Notes under the pieces: model-generated | The model's input: only the letters and a program-made list of their open reading frames with translations | What the model was told of the DNA's origin: nothing | Database searches by the model: none | NCBI GenBank assembly: GCA_024229115.1 | Contig: JAAEST010000022.1 | Coordinates: 1-64,000, forward strand | Length of the DNA: 64,000 nt | Origin: Oligoflexia bacterium | Lineage (GTDB): Bacteria > Bdellovibrionota > Bacteriovoracia > Bacteriovoracales > Bacteriovoracaceae | Reading direction: 5' to 3' | Position numbers and translations under genes: made by a program | Part shown: positions 8,200-17,205 of the stretch, piece after piece | How the letters are laid out: each line of letters opens with the position of its first letter | Position numbering within the stretch: the stretch's first letter is position 1

Positions 8200-9504
8200 A
8201 TGAGGGCTTTCATAATATTGCTATTCTTTTTCAGGTCGATCTATTCCTCAGATATGCCTGCCTGTTATGGTGGAGGGATAAGCCTCAAAGGTCAGGCCTA
8301 TTCCATGACCCACTTACTTAAGTTTGAAAAGAAGAGAATCGTTTGTGATAAAGAATTATATGATGAGATATTTGAAAGAAGGCTTATTAGCAGACAAATG
8401 CTCATCGATAAGCAAGTTCAAGCCATTTTAAAAGACAAAGAATGTGGCACAAAGGAACAGAGGGAACTCTTTACTAATTATCAACTTGAACAAAAGAAGG
8501 ATAAGTCCAATGATGCTGATGTCTTTGAAAAGTTAAAAGAAGTTTCTGAGAAAGATATCATGCCTTATACCCATGCTGACACACAAACGTGGGCGCTCAT
8601 ATCTACACTCTGTGCAAGTTCTAAACTCTCCTCAGATATTCGAACGAATTGGAGACTTTACGAAGCACTTTCTGGAAAAGTTCCTTCTCTTCAAGTAGTT
8701 AATGAAAATGGTGAACATATTAAAAGTTGTGCAAATGTTATGGCAGCTGGAAATGATAATCTTGATGAGTTCTTTGTCGATATGAGTGGTTCTGACTCCG
8801 ATGAGTTCTTTGTTTCTTATGACACAATTGCTGTTCCTGATAGAATTAAAATTTTTAATACTTGGGGATCACTTCTTCACGACTCTGGATGCTTAGGTAC
8901 TGGAGGTCATGTAGGGAATACTTTTAAAATGAGTAATCGAAAAGGAGAAAAAAAACTTAAGATTCAAGTGATAGCAGATTGTGAAAATCATAATAATACT
9001 TATTGGGAACTTTTTTTAACATGCCAGAAAAAAGAAGATAAGAAGACGAAGAAAAAGAAATTTTTTAATCCTTATAAAGATGGTGGAAGTTGTGATCAGA
9101 ATCTCATGGCCGTCGTGGTGAATCTAAAAAGTTATCTCGACCTTTCTCCCGAAGTCTTAGATAGCTATTGGTCACATGCTCAGTGCTATGATGAGCTCTA
9201 TACCGATATTCGTCCTGAATATTTTGAATATGGTCGATTTGTGAAAGAAATAATTCAAACTCAGACTTGCTCTAGTTCGGATCCATTTTGTTTAAGAGGA
9301 AACCCTGCCAAGAAAATTGAAAAGGAAGAAGAAATAACAACATTAAGAGGGCCAAGCTCGATTGAAAATAAACCAAAACCAAAACTTCAGTATGGTCCTT
9401 CAATTGATCATTGTCCCAAAGCTCCTGCTAAAGATGACTCTATTTTTGAAAGAGTCTCAGGGGCCTATTGTCGTCATGCTTTTGATAGGCTCTTTAAAAA
9501 TTAA
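8200..9504 (+). CDS. Secreted cysteine-rich protein of unknown function
   Basis: A 434-residue protein with an N-terminal signal (AFIILLFFFRSIYSS) and many cysteines spread through the mature part, which suggests an exported disulfide-bonded protein. A near-repeat DEFFVDMSGSDSDEFFVSYD sits around residue 190. No catalytic motif is recognised. It stands alone, with no clear Shine-Dalgarno, diverging from the small secreted protein. It may be lineage-specific. Confidence 0.6.
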   Translation: MRAFIILLFFFRSIYSSDMPACYGGGISLKGQAYSMTHLLKFEKKRIVCDKELYDEIFERRLISRQMLIDKQVQAILKDKECGTKEQRELFTNYQLEQKKDKSNDADVFEKLKEVSEKDIMPYTHADTQTWALISTLCASSKLSSDIRTNWRLYEALSGKVPSLQVVNENGEHIKSCANVMAAGNDNLDEFFVDMSGSDSDEFFVSYDTIAVPDRIKIFNTWGSLLHDSGCLGTGGHVGNTFKMSNRKGEKKLKIQVIADCENHNNTYWELFLTCQKKEDKKTKKKKFFNPYKDGGSCDQNLMAVVVNLKSYLDLSPEVLDSYWSHAQCYDELYTDIRPEYFEYGRFVKEIIQTQTCSSSDPFCLRGNPAKKIEKEEEITTLRGPSSIENKPKPKLQYGPSIDHCPKAPAKDDSIFERVSGAYCRHAFDRLFKN

Positions 9505-9544
9505 CTAATTAGCTAATATTACAAGAATTTCAACCTCCAAAAGC

Positions 9545-9556
9545 GGTTATATAACC
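9545..9556. promoter_or_regulatory. Perfect palindrome GGTTATATAACC, candidate operator of the HTH-nucleotidyltransferase pair
   Basis: A 12-bp perfect palindrome, 44 bases before the first gene of the pair. A possible promoter follows: TTGTAC at 9567-9572, a 16-base gap, then TAAGAT at 9589-9594. That would place the transcript start almost at the ATG (9601). There is no Shine-Dalgarno, so the message may be leaderless. Autorepression by the winged-helix protein is an inference from position. Confidence 0.5.
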
Positions 9557-9600
9557 ACTAAAAGAGTTGTACATTTTTCAATATCTGATAAGATTAAAGA

Positions 9601-9945
9601 ATGTTAGATAAAATACTTGGTAGTGAAATTGCCATGAAAATTATGCTACATCTCGCACATTATAGAGAAGTCTACCCAACTGCTGTAGCGAAAGATTATG
9701 ATATCTCGTTAAGTGGTGTCCAAAAACAATTTTCAAGATTTGAAGAAGCAGGCATTTTAGTCTCAAAGCTAGTTGGACGAACAAGAGTCTATTTCTTCAA
9801 TGAAAAATCTCTGGTGGCCAAGAAGTTTATTGAATTTATAAAGGTATATTATGACGGACTTTCACTAGAGGATAAAGAGAGAATCTTCTCTTCTCGAAGA
9901 AGGCCTAGAAGAAGTGGAAAACCTGTTATTAAAAAGAAAGAATAA
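9601..9945 (+). CDS. Winged-helix DNA-binding protein (possible antitoxin/repressor)
   Basis: A 114-residue ArsR/MarR-like winged helix. The helix-turn-helix is AVAKDYDISLSGVQKQFSRF, followed by a wing (AGILVSKLVGRTRVYFFN) and a strongly basic C-terminal tail rich in Arg, Lys and Pro (from about residue 97). Its stop overlaps the start of the nucleotidyltransferase gene (TAATG), so synthesis of the two is coupled. The pairing with a nucleotidyltransferase recalls AbiE-type modules. It could equally be a plain local regulator. Confidence 0.75.
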   Translation: MLDKILGSEIAMKIMLHLAHYREVYPTAVAKDYDISLSGVQKQFSRFEEAGILVSKLVGRTRVYFFNEKSLVAKKFIEFIKVYYDGLSLEDKERIFSSRRRPRRSGKPVIKKKE

Positions 9946-10481
9946 TGATCAATTTCAAGAGCTGTACCGAAGAAGAGTTATGGAAATATGTGGCGGTCCA
10001 TTTAAAGAAGAATGGCATAGACACAACTCTAGTTGGTGGAGCTGTTGTCGCAGTTTATTCTAAAGGGGCTTATCATTCAGGAGATCTAGACTTTGTTCGA
10101 CTAAGTATATTTCGAGAAGGTATTGATGAAGCGATGAATGAGATAGGCTTTCAAAGAGAAGGTCGACACTTCGTTCATCCTAAATGTGAACACCTTTTTA
10201 TAGAATTTCCAGGAGGACCTCCACTTGGTATTGGTGAAGATAATAAAATCATTCCAGAAGAAGTTAATGTTGATGGTACTATTATTAAAATACTCTCCCC
10301 TACAGACTGTGTAAAAGACCGATTAGCATCCTATATTCATTTCAAGGCTAATGAGTGTTTAGATCAAGCAGTAATAGTCGCTCAAAATAATGATATAAAC
10401 TATGATCAAGTAAAGAAGTGGTGCAAGAATGAAAATTCACCATGGGCATTTGATGACTTTTTAAAGAAACTCAAAAACTAA
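9945..10481 (+). CDS. MNT-type nucleotidyltransferase-fold protein (possible toxin)
   Basis: A 178-residue protein with the minimal nucleotidyltransferase signature: LVGGAVVAVY (Gly31-Gly32) followed by the metal-binding SGDLDF (Asp47, Asp49). A further acidic position occurs in HLFIEFPGG. Members of this fold transfer nucleotides to small molecules, proteins or tRNA; the AbiEii and MenA toxins modify tRNA or proteins. There is no HEPN partner here. The partner is instead the overlapping winged-helix gene upstream. Its substrate cannot be read from the sequence. Confidence 0.7.
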   Translation: MINFKSCTEEELWKYVAVHLKKNGIDTTLVGGAVVAVYSKGAYHSGDLDFVRLSIFREGIDEAMNEIGFQREGRHFVHPKCEHLFIEFPGGPPLGIGEDNKIIPEEVNVDGTIIKILSPTDCVKDRLASYIHFKANECLDQAVIVAQNNDINYDQVKKWCKNENSPWAFDDFLKKLKN

Positions 10482-10482
10482 A

Positions 10483-13400
10483 CTAAGCTCTACTAAAAAC
10501 ATGCACCCTATTCATTCCCCCATCAGGGATACTAACGACCTTCACCTCAGAAACATTATCAATTGCCGCAAAAGAAAAGCTCTTTTTCTTACCAGCATGG
10601 CCCTTAACGTTTTCACGAGGAACGATCTCTTCCCAACGATTATCTATCTTGGCCAAGATTTCAACTTCAAGAGGATTGTTATTAACAAAGTAAGTAAAAT
10701 CTAAAGTGATCTGATGAATGGTTGTAGGACGATGAAGTCCGATCACAAACTCATCTTGATGTCCTGGTGTTCTACTTCTTGCCGATTCGAATCCATCAAA
10801 CATACTTATAGGAGGAAAAGGAGAAATCACTTGAGATGTGGGACCATAATGTTCATTGGTCGTTGATAAAATCTTCCCTCCATAATAAGCACTCGCACAA
10901 TCGAATAACTCGTCATCTTCTAGATTTATAAGGTTTTGATTGATCTGTTCCTCTGAAACCTCAAATGGAATATGGAGAGGCTTACTCGTCTTTGGAATTT
11001 CTTCTTTATATGGTTCACACTTAGCTTGCCCTAAAGGTTTAAAATCTTCAATAAACTTCTCCGGTAATGATTCATCAAAGATACCTACACGACTTAATCC
11101 CCCATCAGGATAGATACAGATCTTAAACTGCTGATAAGAATCAGCATGATCAAGCTTTATTTTGATATAACTATGTCCATCGAGTTTCGTAACCTTTAGT
11201 ACATCTCTCCACTCACCTTCTTTCTTTCCAAAAATTGAAATTGCCGGAGCATGGTTTCCATAATGCCACTTCGTAGAGATAAAAAGATACTTTGGTTTAA
11301 TCTCATTTGGCACAGAAAGAATAAGAGAATCAACGCCTGCTAGATTATGTCTGACACTTTCCCAGCTATCCATAATCTTTCCTTCTTTTCCAAAAAGTGT
11401 CGGATCGAAGACTGGCGAGTGAGGAGAGATTAAATTTTGTGCTCTCGCAAATTTTTGGTTAGTCACCTCACTAATCTCAGCATTGACTAATAGGTTATGT
11501 TTCATTAGCTCATCAATTGGACCTTTATCAATAATTGCTTCAGGTAGCGTTGGCTCAAAGCTATTGAAGACCATATTCTTATAACCAAAATTTACTAACT
11601 CTTCTTGAGGAATATTTTTAAAGTCAATATCTTCTTTAAAGAGTTTCGTATTGATACCTTCAAAGTTTAAAATCTTTAGAACTTCCTGTGCAACTCGAGA
11701 CATGAAGACGACGGCCTTATTATCTCCATTACACATAAGAGCAAAACCTTTTCCCAGATCAGGTCCATCAAAGCAATGAACATAAATACTTCTAAAACCG
11801 TCATTGGCCCCTTGGTGCATCGCCAGTTTATTATCTCCCGCACGAGCGATAAAAACCCCGAGCCCCATATCTGCACCCATGAATTCTTGGCAACCTTTAT
11901 CAGTTCCAGTGAGCATTTTAACGGCCGTATCATAAGTTATTCCAGAGTCCATCCCTTGATAGGCACGGGCCAGTTGATTTAAGAAAAGTAACATATCTTT
12001 TGAAGATGACATGGCCCCAGCAGCAAAAGCAGGAAACATAAGCCTCTCACCTTCCACAATAGTCCCATCATCAAGATGGCCACTTGCGTATTCCCTTCCT
12101 TCAATTGTCGACTGATTGAAAGTAAGATCAGTTAAGCCTAGCTTTGAAAGAAAAGGAGTCGAAAGTTCTTTTATCGATTTTCCTGAATGCTGTTCTAATA
12201 AATATTCGAGAACGATAAATCCTGCTCCTGAATATTTAAATTTTGTCCCTGGTTCATTAATAACAGATATAGGTTCATAACCATATTCATCATTTCCAAA
12301 GAGAAATTGATCAATAGTAGGCATTTCTCTATTTGCTGGAACTCCATTCACATAATGCATATTCAAGGCACTGTGAGACATGAGATTGTGAATTTCGACG
12401 AGATCTGCCCAAGATGAAGGCTTTCCTTCTTCACTTTTTAAAAGGAAATCTGAATTGAGCTCTCTTAATAGATCATTGACTTTAGTATGGAGAGAAATCT
12501 TTTTTTCAGTAAAATATTCTATGGCAAGAGCACTTCCGATAGTCTTACTCAAAGAGGCAATTTCAAAAAGCGAATCATCTTTAGCAGGGATGCCTTTTTT
12601 TAACTCACCTAAAGAGAGGGCCTGAATAGCATCTATTCCATTTGAGAATGAAAGAGATGCCCCAGCAATTTGATACTCATTTAAGAGATCAGAGAGTTTT
12701 TTTTTTGAGTTATCTAGTGGAAACTCGTTAATTCTCTTCTTTGTAATTTCAAAAAGAGCCGCTCGAGCATTCTCTAACTCTGTCTCTTCCGTGTTTTCGA
12801 AACGCTCTTTTAAGATAGTAAGCATCTCTTCCCCACTCTTGCCCTTAGCACTCACAAGAAACTTCATTCCAAATTTTTCTAGATATTTTTGTCCATGATC
12901 TAATAACTGTTTAGAGATTTCATCACCTGAAACATTAGACTGTTCACTCTTAGCCATATGATCAAGGCCTTTCTTACTTTCACCAATATTTCCATGAAAG
13001 AAAGCACTATCAAGAATATCTTGCTTATTAAAAGAGAGAATCTCTTTTTCTACAAGATCCAAATCAGTTACTGTGGTTTTGGCCATGGCCTTGGCAAATT
13101 TGATACAACCACACATTTCGAAGTAATAGTTAAAACGTTCAACATAAGAGTCGATCTTATATTTTTGTTCATCGATTTCGTTAAGATGTTGCCATGGATC
13201 TTCAGCCTTTCGAACAGACTCAATACCGAAAGGAAGAAGTAATTCTGTAGCAAACTCTACTGGCTTTTTATCTGTCATTAACTTTATCATTAACTTCATG
13301 GCAATCGGATACCACTTCGCCGTTCTATCATCGTATTTAACTTGAACAATCTTCTTTTCATTAGAAAGATCTTTTCTAATGAAGTTCATTTCTTCATGGG

Positions 13401-15168
13401 CAATCTTTAAGAAGTCTTCAACGCTAAAGCGACCATGATAGATTTCATGCCATACTTCCCAACGTGACCTTTCAGCTGTGGCAAGATCATCCATAACCCT
13501 TACCGCTTCCCCACCAACTATCGCCGGTAAGGCCACACAACCATTTCCAGAAAGCCAGTCGGTTATATATTGAAGAGACTGGAAAACATTGTAGCGAATT
13601 TCTTCAGGATCATTATTTTTTATATAATTTGATTCAGCGATATCAGCGACGATAAGATCACGATCATAGAGCTCATCTTCATAGTTAAGACCTTGAATAT
13701 CGTCACCATTAATAAAATCCATAATAGGCTGATGATGTTTTTCATGAAGAAGAGACTTCACTAGTTTTTCCATCCAGTCTCCGCCTTGCTTCCAAGCTTC
13801 AACTAAGGCCAAACCAATTCTCATGAAGTCCGGGTGTGCCACCCAAAAGCCATCTAGTCCTCTCTTTAATTGAGTCACTACATCTTTGATAAAGCCAAAG
13901 ATCGTGATCTGAAATGAGTCACTATGGATATCATTAACAATAGGAAGAATTCCATACATTCCCCCAATTTTAATTCCCCCTCTTGGTCCAACTACGTCAG
14001 CAAGAAGTTGATGAGACCCTTTAATATGCTTAATCACAATATCAGGGTCTGCTTTCACAGGAATTCTATAATTTGGATCTTCTTTCATTAGTCTGGCAGT
14101 TGAACCAAGGTAATCGTGCCAACCTAATGAAGCTCCCGCAAAGTAAGGATAGAGTTCATCCATTAATTCATTAACTCTGAATACTGCTCTTGGATTTTCT
14201 AAAACAATTAGTAAACGAATAGAACCCATTTCATATTCAGGATGGTCTTTCTTTATTAGCTTTTCTGCTGTCTCCATCATCGTTTTAATATAACGAGCCT
14301 CTTCCTCATTTTCTAATTTCGGAACATAGAATGAAAGGGCTTGAGGATTTCTCCAGTTATGAAAGAAGTGAAGAGCAAAATCATAAAGATGAAGAGGAAT
14401 TGGGTTTTCATCTAAGAAAAGAAATGAACTTGGAAGAGCAAGACCTGGGAATCTCTTTATTGGTAGTGAAAGCTTTTCCTTGGCCAACTCATAAACCTTT
14501 CCTCTTTCCTTATCCTCAACTCTTAAAGTACCAGCAAAACATTTTGTTAAGTTCTCTCCAGCACTAGCAAGGTCAGCTCGAAGAGGAGTCTTTGAGTCCT
14601 CATCATCAGCCCCCCATTTTGGAAGACTATCATGCTTTTCCAGTAATTCACTGACAATCGCAGGCTCATCTTTAACAGCACGATGAAAAGCGTTCATCGC
14701 ATTGATTGAAAGCTTAGCACTATCAGGAGGACCAAAGAGAGTCACATGATTCCCTTTTAAATATTCAGGAAGATCGGCAACTTTATTTTCATTAGCTCGA
14801 TAATAATCTTTTTTATAAGGACCAATAACAATTCGTCCTTCTTCATCTTCCAATCCAATAATTGTTTTATATTCAGAAGTTGTAAAACTATTGCCAGCCT
14901 TTTCATTAAATTCGTAAGTGGCCTTAACTCTCTTATCGATAAAGTCTCTATCCTTAATCCTTTGATTCAAAACTTTACCCAAATCATCTTTAAGAAGACG
15001 GTAGAGTTCGCAAAGATAGTTTAAAGAGTCGGCATCCTCTAATCCGCCGCCATTACCAACTTCCACTAAGCCTTCTACACCAGAATAAGGTTTCGCTTCT
15101 TTAAGTAACTGCTCTCTTAAAGAATCAGAAATATAATCTTGGTAGTAAGGAATATCGAGCTTTTTCAT
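10483..15168 (-). CDS. Four-part fusion: malate synthase, OHCU decarboxylase, serine hydrolase, allantoicase
   Basis: A 1561-residue polyprotein. Residues 1-660 are a malate synthase A-like enzyme: Glu324 in IVLEN, Asp352 in GWHDYLGS, and the general-base region MDDLATAE near 559-566. Residues ~665-815 match OHCU decarboxylase (UraD): FFHGNIG supplies the active-site His, then SEQ, then KFGMKFLVSAKGKS. Residues ~820-1165 are a class-C beta-lactamase-like serine hydrolase with SLSK (872-875), YSG (979) and HQGANDG. Residues ~1190-1561 are allantoicase, two repeats each ending in PDGGxxR. The parts cover urate-derived OHCU to allantoin, allantoate to ureidoglycolate, and glyoxylate plus acetyl-CoA to malate. 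Allantoinase and ureidoglycolate lyase are not evident. It is last in the urate operon. Confidence 0.85.
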   Translation of the reverse strand: MKKLDIPYYQDYISDSLREQLLKEAKPYSGVEGLVEVGNGGGLEDADSLNYLCELYRLLKDDLGKVLNQRIKDRDFIDKRVKATYEFNEKAGNSFTTSEYKTIIGLEDEEGRIVIGPYKKDYYRANENKVADLPEYLKGNHVTLFGPPDSAKLSINAMNAFHRAVKDEPAIVSELLEKHDSLPKWGADDEDSKTPLRADLASAGENLTKCFAGTLRVEDKERGKVYELAKEKLSLPIKRFPGLALPSSFLFLDENPIPLHLYDFALHFFHNWRNPQALSFYVPKLENEEEARYIKTMMETAEKLIKKDHPEYEMGSIRLLIVLENPRAVFRVNELMDELYPYFAGASLGWHDYLGSTARLMKEDPNYRIPVKADPDIVIKHIKGSHQLLADVVGPRGGIKIGGMYGILPIVNDIHSDSFQITIFGFIKDVVTQLKRGLDGFWVAHPDFMRIGLALVEAWKQGGDWMEKLVKSLLHEKHHQPIMDFINGDDIQGLNYEDELYDRDLIVADIAESNYIKNNDPEEIRYNVFQSLQYITDWLSGNGCVALPAIVGGEAVRVMDDLATAERSRWEVWHEIYHGRFSVEDFLKIAHEEMNFIRKDLSNEKKIVQVKYDDRTAKWYPIAMKLMIKLMTDKKPVEFATELLLPFGIESVRKAEDPWQHLNEIDEQKYKIDSYVERFNYYFEMCGCIKFAKAMAKTTVTDLDLVEKEILSFNKQDILDSAFFHGNIGESKKGLDHMAKSEQSNVSGDEISKQLLDHGQKYLEKFGMKFLVSAKGKSGEEMLTILKERFENTEETELENARAALFEITKKRINEFPLDNSKKKLSDLLNEYQIAGASLSFSNGIDAIQALSLGELKKGIPAKDDSLFEIASLSKTIGSALAIEYFTEKKISLHTKVNDLLRELNSDFLLKSEEGKPSSWADLVEIHNLMSHSALNMHYVNGVPANREMPTIDQFLFGNDEYGYEPISVINEPGTKFKYSGAGFIVLEYLLEQHSGKSIKELSTPFLSKLGLTDLTFNQSTIEGREYASGHLDDGTIVEGERLMFPAFAAGAMSSSKDMLLFLNQLARAYQGMDSGITYDTAVKMLTGTDKGCQEFMGADMGLGVFIARAGDNKLAMHQGANDGFRSIYVHCFDGPDLGKGFALMCNGDNKAVVFMSRVAQEVLKILNFEGINTKLFKEDIDFKNIPQEELVNFGYKNMVFNSFEPTLPEAIIDKGPIDELMKHNLLVNAEISEVTNQKFARAQNLISPHSPVFDPTLFGKEGKIMDSWESVRHNLAGVDSLILSVPNEIKPKYLFISTKWHYGNHAPAISIFGKKEGEWRDVLKVTKLDGHSYIKIKLDHADSYQQFKICIYPDGGLSRVGIFDESLPEKFIEDFKPLGQAKCEPYKEEIPKTSKPLHIPFEVSEEQINQNLINLEDDELFDCASAYYGGKILSTTNEHYGPTSQVISPFPPISMFDGFESARSRTPGHQDEFVIGLHRPTTIHQITLDFTYFVNNNPLEVEILAKIDNRWEEIVPRENVKGHAGKKKSFSFAAIDNVSEVKVVSIPDGGMNRVHVFSRA

Positions 15169-15176
15169 AGTTCTAC

Positions 15177-15500
15177 CTAACTACCTCTATAAGAAGAAAT
15201 CCCAAACGGATTTAATAATAGTGGTACATGGTACTTACGATTCGTATCCTTCACTTGGAAAATGATTGGGACTTCAATAAAGAAGAAGTCTTGATTCTTC
15301 TTTTGAAAGTAATCTGCAATTTCAAAGTTAAGGCGATAAACACCTTCTTCACTTGGACAATTATAAGCAATACGACCGTCATCATTTGTGATTCCTGTAT
15401 CAACACGCTTCCAAGAATCCCCTTCTTTGCGATCAAGATTAACTTCAACACCTGGAGCAGGCATTCCAACATGAGTATCTAATATATGTGTACTAATCAT
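15177..15500 (-). CDS. uraH: 5-hydroxyisourate hydrolase (transthyretin-like)
   Basis: It hydrolyses 5-hydroxyisourate to OHCU. The 107-residue product opens with the family signature ISTHILDTHVGMPAPG and closes with the diagnostic YRGS. The start at 15500 is set by this signature and by AAAGGA seven bases before it. A longer frame upstream would run into the preceding gene. It lies one base after the stop of the PuuD-like gene and eight bases before the fusion gene, matching the order of the reactions. Confidence 0.93.
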   Translation of the reverse strand: MISTHILDTHVGMPAPGVEVNLDRKEGDSWKRVDTGITNDDGRIAYNCPSEEGVYRLNFEIADYFQKKNQDFFFIEVPIIFQVKDTNRKYHVPLLLNPFGISSYRGS

Positions 15501-15501
15501 A

Positions 15502-17154
15502 TTAATTTCCTTTAAAAGTAAATGTGTAATCTTTGATGTCTCCACCAACTTCGACTTCAGCGCTTTGCGTTCCTAAAGTCTCATGCCAAAGTTCAATCGT
15601 GTATTTACCGGCGGCGAGTCCTTTAATCTCAAACATTCCTTTTTCGTTAGTCACATTGAAAAACGGATGCTCAACTACTGCCACATAAGCACTCATCCAA
15701 GGGTGAACACTGCACTTGGCCTGTACAAAAAGTTCTGGTTTCTTGAAAACTTTTTCAATTCGAGAGTTTTGCTTAGGCATGGCCACATTGAATTTCTTAT
15801 TATTTTTTGTGACTGACTTCACGTTATGGAAAATCGGATCACTATTTAAAAAAGCAACTGTCTGACCAACACGGGCTCCAACAACACGAGGAATGTAGAT
15901 ACATCCTTTTTGATCGAGAATAACATCGCTCTTAGGAGTTGGACCAACTTCAAGATTTTCATGCCCTTTCTTCACCCTGATAAGAACATTTTGTAATTTA
16001 CCATTACTCACCATGACTTCATTCGAGTAAACATCACCTTTGTGTTGTCGCTTACATGCTCCTGGTAGTCTTAACTTCTTGGCCTTAGGAGCCTTCCCTT
16101 CAAAAAGGACAACGCCTTTAAGCGAGAGTGTTCCCTTCACTTTTTCAATTGTCTTAGCAACAGCAGGCTCAGCGACTGGTTCCTTAACTTCTTTTTCTAC
16201 TTGATGAGAATGTGAAGCATGATGATCACCTGAGTTTGAAGGCTCTCCCGTCGAAGTAAATGCGATGGCAAAGATAAGAAGAGCTATCCCAAGAAGGGCC
16301 ATCTTCTTTGAGCGTGATGGATTTGAAAGACGAACAACAAAGTACTCTCTAATCGAAGCACCAGCGGCACTTAGAATTAAGAGAACGAACCAGTTCATTT
16401 CATGACCATAAGTTGCAGGAAAGTGATTACTCAGCATGATGAAAATAACAGGTAGAGTAAAATAAGTATTATGAGTCGATCTATTCTTTGCGTTCTTTCC
16501 CCATTCTTGATTAACTTCTTCACCTCTTTTTGAAGCTTCCACCATTTTGACTTGTCTAGGGATAATTCTCATAAATACATTAAGAGTCATCCATGTCCCT
16601 AACATTCCACCAATATGAATATAGGCAGCACGACCACTAATGGTTTTACAAAGAAGATAAGACATTCCCACAAACCAAGCGAGGGTAAGAATATGACCAA
16701 TGATCGGTTTATCGCGTGTTAGCTTTCTCTCCCAAAGAAAATCATAGAAGGCCCAAGAACCAAGGAGTGAAAAAATCCCTAAGAGAACACCTTGAAAGTA
16801 AGAGATATCAGAGATGGTATCATCCAATAAGAATGTTCCTCCTCCAGTATAGAAAATAGCACCGATAAGAAAAATCCCTGACATAAAAGTCCAGTATGAT
16901 TCCCACTTAAACCAGTGAAGGATATCTGGAACTTTCGTCGGACCCATCAGCATTTTTTCAACACGATAGAATCCACCACCATGTACCATCCATAATTCAC
17001 CTACGTGACCAGGAGTTTTTGAGTCTTTATTTGGAATAAAAGATCGGTCCAGCCACATAAAGAAGATCGATGTTCCGATCCACGTCACAGCCACTGTGAT
17101 ATGTAGCCAACGGGCCAATAATAAAATCCAATCAAATAGCTCATCGCTAATCAT
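15502..17154 (-). CDS. puuD: PuuD-like membrane urate oxidase fused to a cupredoxin domain
   Basis: Residues 1-305 match the membrane part of urate hydroxylase PuuD: several transmembrane helices, the N-terminal WLHITVAVTWIGTSIFF, and conserved His residues. It converts urate to 5-hydroxyisourate. Known PuuD proteins end in a cytochrome c domain. Here a His-rich linker (309-318) leads instead to a cupredoxin-like domain (~345-500). Its type-1 copper ligands are plausible as His443, Cys481, His484 and Met487 (CSVHPWM). An Ig-like/carboxypeptidase-regulatory strand module follows (500-550). There is no CXXCH haem motif. It is first in the operon, next to a divergent LuxR-type regulator. Confidence 0.85.
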   Translation of the reverse strand: MISDELFDWILLLARWLHITVAVTWIGTSIFFMWLDRSFIPNKDSKTPGHVGELWMVHGGGFYRVEKMLMGPTKVPDILHWFKWESYWTFMSGIFLIGAIFYTGGGTFLLDDTISDISYFQGVLLGIFSLLGSWAFYDFLWERKLTRDKPIIGHILTLAWFVGMSYLLCKTISGRAAYIHIGGMLGTWMTLNVFMRIIPRQVKMVEASKRGEEVNQEWGKNAKNRSTHNTYFTLPVIFIMLSNHFPATYGHEMNWFVLLILSAAGASIREYFVVRLSNPSRSKKMALLGIALLIFAIAFTSTGEPSNSGDHHASHSHQVEKEVKEPVAEPAVAKTIEKVKGTLSLKGVVLFEGKAPKAKKLRLPGACKRQHKGDVYSNEVMVSNGKLQNVLIRVKKGHENLEVGPTPKSDVILDQKGCIYIPRVVGARVGQTVAFLNSDPIFHNVKSVTKNNKKFNVAMPKQNSRIEKVFKKPELFVQAKCSVHPWMSAYVAVVEHPFFNVTNEKGMFEIKGLAAGKYTIELWHETLGTQSAEVEVGGDIKDYTFTFKGN

Positions 17155-17205
17155 ATGATCTCCACTTTAAATATTTTGTAATCAGGTATTTAATCATAGG
17201 AAAAG

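Noticed and set aside
9601-10481. MNT-HEPN toxin-antitoxin system
   Set aside because: The nucleotidyltransferase is present, but the partner is a winged-helix protein. No HEPN RxxxxH motif is found in either protein.
10501-14567. Several plus-strand ORFs of 60-95 codons opposite the polyprotein
   Set aside because: They are antisense shadows of a long, strongly conserved coding sequence and lack ribosome-binding sites.
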